This document shows positions 62,769 through 64,000 of a DNA stretch of 64,000 nt, piece after piece. The notes under the pieces are model-generated. The model was given only the letters and a program-made list of their open reading frames with translations. It did no database searches and was not told the DNA's origin. Source of the DNA: a bacterium (Candidatus Blackallbacteria) CG13_big_fil_rev_8_21_14_2_50_49_14 (lineage in GTDB: Bacteria; Cyanobacteriota; Sericytochromatia; UBA7694); NCBI GenBank assembly GCA_002783405.1, contig PFGG01000047.1, positions 1 to 64,000 on the forward strand, in the 5' to 3' direction. The stretch's first letter is position 1, and every line of letters begins with the position of its first letter. The translations under genes were made by a program, and so were the position numbers.

Positions 62769-64000
62769 GTGGAAGTTCCCGGCCTCAATCCACTCCAGAA
62801 TCGCGGTCCGATTCAGGGCCCCAGTTCACCTGTCACGCCACAGCCGGGAGTTCCCGATCTGATCCTCAATGCGCCTGGGGGGCGTACGGCTCCAGCAGCC
62901 CCCCAGGCACCCGCTCAAGCTCCCTATCAAGCCCCCGCCCAAGCCATTGTTCAACACAGTACGCAAAATATTATGAACGCGCTGATGGAAATGGGCGTAA
63001 ACCCTTCCAATCAAAATATGAGCATCGCTCAAAATCTTGCCAATTATGGCCACCCTGTCAGCAATCAGACCCTGCAGATCGTACAGCAGGCCTTGTCAGG
63101 TCTGCCCGACCGCAGCGCAACAACGATTGAAGCCGCCGTGATTCTCTTGACCCAGGAACTGCCCGTCAACAGCCAAACCGTCATGGCTCTGAAACAGTTG
63201 ATGAACGGCCAACCTTTGCCCCAGCAATTGCAAAATTTGCCTCAGAATCTGGCTCCAGTTCTGCAACAGATGCAAAATCTGCCGCCGATTCCAGCCCCCA
63301 TTCCAGCGCTGACCAACGCGCCCCAAAACCTGGCCCTGCCACCGGGTCAGACAACTGCAAATGCCGAAGGCTTACCCACCCAGACAGCCACCACCGGGCA
63401 GGCCAATGCCACAGTACAAGCCAATGCCCCTGCGCAGACAAGCACGGCTGCTCAGCAAGGCGTACAGACAGCAACAGGCCTGGCCCAGGCCAGTGTGCCC
63501 AATGCTTCCTCCCCAGCAGGTAGTCCTGCCGCGCTTGCACAAACGGGCCTGCCTCAAAGCGGCCAAACACCGACCCTCACCAACAGTCAAGTTGCGGCGT
63601 CCCAGGCTCCCAGCAGCCAAGCCATCACCCAAATAGCCGTTCAAAGCAGCGCAGTACAACAGGTCGCCGGGCAAGCCCAAGCGATTGAAAATCGCGGCGA
63701 TGGCGTGAGCAAAACCACGCAGCAAAGCACGGCTCAAAAAATTCAGGCGATTGAAAATGGCGAAAACCGGCAGCAGGCTCTGGAAGCGGTTAGTTCTGTC
63801 GAAGGCGGCAAAAGCTCAAGCCAAAGTCTGAATATTAACCAGCATTTGCCTCAAGCCTATGCCAAACAGGAGCAGTCGGCCCTTGAACAACTCTACCTGC
63901 ACCTGACCGGCGGCGATCCGAGCACACTTGAAAAACTAAACGCTGGTGCGGCCAAACAGGTCATGAGCACCGATGAAGGACTCTTTCAGATGCTGCGCCT
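62769..64000 (+). CDS. Gln/Pro/Ala-rich protein, possibly FliK-like (truncated by window end)
   Basis: Open from the GTG at 62769 to the window edge (410 codons, no stop), so only the N-terminal part is seen. AAAGGGG is 9 bases before the GTG. Residues 1-55 are Pro/Gln/Ala-rich. Residues about 60-160 hold helical units with a GxPVxxxN pattern (MGVNPSNQNMSIAQNL, YGHPVSNQTLQIVQQ, LPVNSQTVMALKQLMNG), seen in N-terminal regions of FliK-like hook-length proteins of some bacteria. A long low-complexity Gln/Ala/Thr/Ser stretch (about 180-310) and a more helical part follow. No signal peptide. FliK is a guess; only the conserved C-terminal domain, outside the window, could prove it. Confidence 0.6.
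   Translation, partial: MEVPGLNPLQNRGPIQGPSSPVTPQPGVPDLILNAPGGRTAPAAPQAPAQAPYQAPAQAIVQHSTQNIMNALMEMGVNPSNQNMSIAQNLANYGHPVSNQTLQIVQQALSGLPDRSATTIEAAVILLTQELPVNSQTVMALKQLMNGQPLPQQLQNLPQNLAPVLQQMQNLPPIPAPIPALTNAPQNLALPPGQTTANAEGLPTQTATTGQANATVQANAPAQTSTAAQQGVQTATGLAQASVPNASSPAGSPAALAQTGLPQSGQTPTLTNSQVAASQAPSSQAITQIAVQSSAVQQVAGQAQAIENRGDGVSKTTQQSTAQKIQAIENGENRQQALEAVSSVEGGKSSSQSLNINQHLPQAYAKQEQSALEQLYLHLTGGDPSTLEKLNAGAAKQVMSTDEGLFQMLR

Overview
This 64 kb window is a dense stretch of ordinary bacterial chromosome, close to 50% GC by eye. It holds about 51 protein genes and three tRNA genes. I see no rRNA, insertion sequence, prophage, integrase or CRISPR array. The envelope looks diderm: several lipoproteins carry an LSAC-type lipobox, there is a small candidate outer-membrane barrel, and a periplasmic amidase and an SppA-type protease are present. 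The metabolism looks heterotrophic and at least partly aerobic (aconitase, glycogen phosphorylase, an AlkB-type alkane hydroxylase, a 2-oxoglutarate oxygenase, persulfide dioxygenase). No photosynthesis gene is seen. I cannot name the organism. The mix of large TPR proteins, kinase-like proteins, beta-propeller lipoproteins and odd secreted proteins suggests an uncultured diderm lineage, possibly a non-photosynthetic relative of Cyanobacteria (weak inference).

Layout. 0-20 kb is mixed housekeeping and signalling: a DnaJ-like co-chaperone, a pseudo-receiver/GGDEF/receiver protein, glmS with a barrel protein, hutI, a PAS histidine kinase, pgeF, a secreted metzincin, rimO, a secreted subtilase, a 2OG oxygenase and a one-heme/calcium-motif protein. 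19.4-30.2 kb is the most unusual part. It has a coiled-coil protein, a 2062-residue beta-rich protein with helical ends and no signal peptide, and, 5 bp downstream, an 1124-residue protein in which zinc ribbon, kinase-like domain and TPR are present twice. 30-43 kb carries two PQQ-type propeller lipoproteins, tRNA-Leu, an ABC exporter half, a B12-type radical SAM protein, a haem-oxidase-like membrane protein, AlkB, an ABC-2 transporter and asnS.

43.4-47.0 kb is a compact reactive-sulfur regulon: a CsoR/CstR-type repressor, a TSUP exporter, persulfide dioxygenase, rhodanese and a split YeeE/YedE transporter. All three promoters carry the same 11-base operator, ATACNGGGTAT. 47-64 kb returns to housekeeping and envelope genes: a YaiI-family protein, acnA, an orphan OmpR-type regulator, glgP, tRNA-Arg, tRNA-Val, a protein with an exact 95-residue repeat, sppA, a LysM-like amidase lipoprotein, a TPR/OGT-type glycosyltransferase with a single-domain receiver, and a bifunctional-nuclease-domain protein. 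The window ends inside a Gln/Pro/Ala-rich gene that may be FliK-like.

Start codons were chosen from Shine-Dalgarno spacing and family lengths. Several starts are clearly internal to the longest open frame (glmS, pgeF, acnA, glgP, the OGT and others). A few genes have a -10 box only 6-7 bases before the ATG and may be leaderless.
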